A stretch of DNA of 7,633 bases from a bacterium (GTDB taxonomy: Bacteria; Cyanobacteriota; Vampirovibrionia; Gastranaerophilales; UBA9971). The position numbers and the translations under genes are program-made. The notes below the pieces were generated by a model, which searched no databases, was not told the origin of the DNA, and saw only the letters and a list, made by a program, of their open reading frames with translations. The stretch is from NCBI GenBank assembly GCA_037147175.1, contig JBAWVS010000077.1:1-7633 (forward strand). The letters run 5' to 3'. Of this stretch, positions 5,667 through 7,633 are shown piece after piece. Position 1 is the stretch's first letter; every line of letters begins with the position of its first letter.

Positions 5667-6442
5667 AAAGGAAGAAATGTGCCTTTTACGATTTGGGCAA
5701 AACTTTCCGCTTCAAGACTTGCTCCGCCAACTAAAGCGCCGTCAATATCCGACATGCCCATTTGTTCTTCTATGGTAGAAGGTTTTACGCTTCCGCCGTA
5801 AAGAATCCTGATTTTGTCGGCAGCATCTTGGGAAGAAACTTCGGCAACGGTATTTCTAATCATTTTAATTACTCTGTTGGCTTCAGGAGAATCACATGTT
5901 TTTCCTGTACCGATAGCCCAAATAGGCTCATACGCAATTACAGATTTTGTTACGTCTTCTTCGCTTAATCCTTTTAAAGCCGCTCTGATTTGTCCTGCCA
6001 CGAACTCATCGGTAATTCCTGCTTCTCTCTGTTCTAAAGTTTCGCCGCAGCAGATTATAGGAATTAAGCCGTTTGAAAGAACTGCCTTTGCTTTTTTGTT
6101 TATCATTTCATCTGTTTCAGAGAAGTATTGTCTTCTTTCGCTGTGACCTATTACTATATAGCTTACACAAAGGTCAGCAAGCATAGTAACAGAAACTTCT
6201 CCTGTAAAAGCTCCGTTGTCTTCCCAGTAACAGTTCTGCGCACCGAGAAAAATGCCTTTTCCATGTTCAAGCACATTGCTTATAGCTTGAATCGCAGTGA
6301 ATACAGGGCAAAGAACCACAACAGGGAGGTCTTCTTTTTTATAATCCATTAATTTTACTTTAATATCTTCTGTAAGTTCGACGGATTCATTAACAAGCTT
6401 GTTTAATTTCCAGTTTCCGGCGATTATTGGTTTTCTTGCCAT
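5663..6442 (-). CDS. tpiA: Triosephosphate isomerase
   Basis: This cytosolic glycolytic/gluconeogenic enzyme interconverts dihydroxyacetone phosphate and glyceraldehyde 3-phosphate. The 259 aa form a complete TIM barrel with all catalytic features: AGNWKLN (8-14) with N10 and K12, IGHSERR (98-104) with the electrophile H100, and YEPIWAIGTGKT (171-182) with the base E172 and the flexible loop 6. The phosphate-binding YGGSVKP and GALVGGASL segments lie near the C-terminus. AAGGGGA sits 6 nt before the ATG, a strong RBS. gap lies upstream on the same strand, 141 bp away, and supplies the neighbouring glycolytic step. The gap contains a palindromic repeat and I see no convincing separate promoter, so co-transcription is likely. 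pgk, often clustered with these genes, is not between them. Nothing is truncated or odd in the protein. Confidence 0.98.
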   Translation of the reverse strand: MARKPIIAGNWKLNKLVNESVELTEDIKVKLMDYKKEDLPVVVLCPVFTAIQAISNVLEHGKGIFLGAQNCYWEDNGAFTGEVSVTMLADLCVSYIVIGHSERRQYFSETDEMINKKAKAVLSNGLIPIICCGETLEQREAGITDEFVAGQIRAALKGLSEEDVTKSVIAYEPIWAIGTGKTCDSPEANRVIKMIRNTVAEVSSQDAADKIRILYGGSVKPSTIEEQMGMSDIDGALVGGASLEAESFAQIVKGTFLPL

Positions 6443-6490
6443 TATGTGTCCCCTTATTTTTATTTATATAAATTGCTAAATTAACCAAAC

Positions 6491-6562
6491 TGTCATTCCG
6501 AGTGAAGCGAAGAACCTGTATATTATTGAGCAGACTCTTCCGGCTAAAACCCAGGAATGACA
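6491..6562 (+). repeat. Palindromic dispersed repeat, copy 2, inside the gap-tpiA interval
   Basis: A 72-bp element is bounded by 9-bp terminal inverted repeats, TGTCATTCC (6491-6499) and GGAATGACA (6554-6562). An inner imperfect hairpin pairs GAAGAACCTG with CAGACTCTTC (8 of 10) around a 12-nt loop. Its left end, GTCATTCCGAG then AGCGAAG after three bases, matches the minus-strand end of the repeat at 1214-1316. The outer and inner arms can fold into one long stem in gap-tpiA mRNA, where it could influence processing or relative expression. It is non-coding and probably mobilised in trans or an old relic. Confidence 0.75.
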
Positions 6563-6583
6563 ATTTGTAGTTTGAATAAATTT

Positions 6584-7597
<1,014 letters not shown>

Positions 7598-7633
7598 TTA
7601 CAAATCCCTCTTTTTAAATACATACACTTTTTT

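Overview
The window is AT-rich (by eye about one third G+C) bacterial chromosome with compact genes, good Shine-Dalgarno (SD) sites and some TTG/GTG starts. The gene set and protein style best suit a cyanobacterium-related non-photosynthetic lineage such as Vampirovibrionia/Melainabacteria (Gastranaerophilales). This is an inference. It rests on the low G+C, a GAPDH resembling cyanobacterial/plastid Gap2 around the cofactor site, and my unverified impression that the small Cys-rich protein and the N-terminus of the kinase-like protein look like lineage-specific proteins of that group. No rRNA, tRNA or other definitive taxonomic marker is present.

Layout from left to right. A small cysteine-rich protein of unknown function lies on the minus strand (124-342) with its own well-formed promoter. 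smpB (trans-translation factor) follows on the plus strand. Next is a 389-bp intergenic region with a palindromic dispersed-repeat element and the leader of a two-gene chemoreceptor unit: a four-helix-bundle-type methyl-accepting chemotaxis protein followed 14-17 bp later by cheW. A 14-bp perfect-stem bidirectional terminator separates cheW from convergent queD (queuosine/7-deazaguanine pathway) on the minus strand. Divergent from queD is a 372-aa protein with a histidine-kinase-type ATPase domain and an unfamiliar N-terminal half. The right end holds two glycolytic genes on the minus strand in the order gap then tpiA, separated by 141 bp that contain a second copy of the dispersed palindromic repeat family.

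Functionally this is mostly core metabolism and translation quality control plus a signalling pair. The receptor and CheW would couple to a CheA kinase encoded elsewhere. gap and tpiA act on adjacent steps of lower glycolysis and are probably co-transcribed, without pgk between them. The kinase-like protein has no adjacent response regulator.

I see no defence island, CRISPR array, phage or transposase genes. The least explained items are the Cys-rich miniprotein with its palindrome-bearing promoter, the atypical kinase-like protein, an inverted repeat over the queD promoter, and the two related hairpin repeats.
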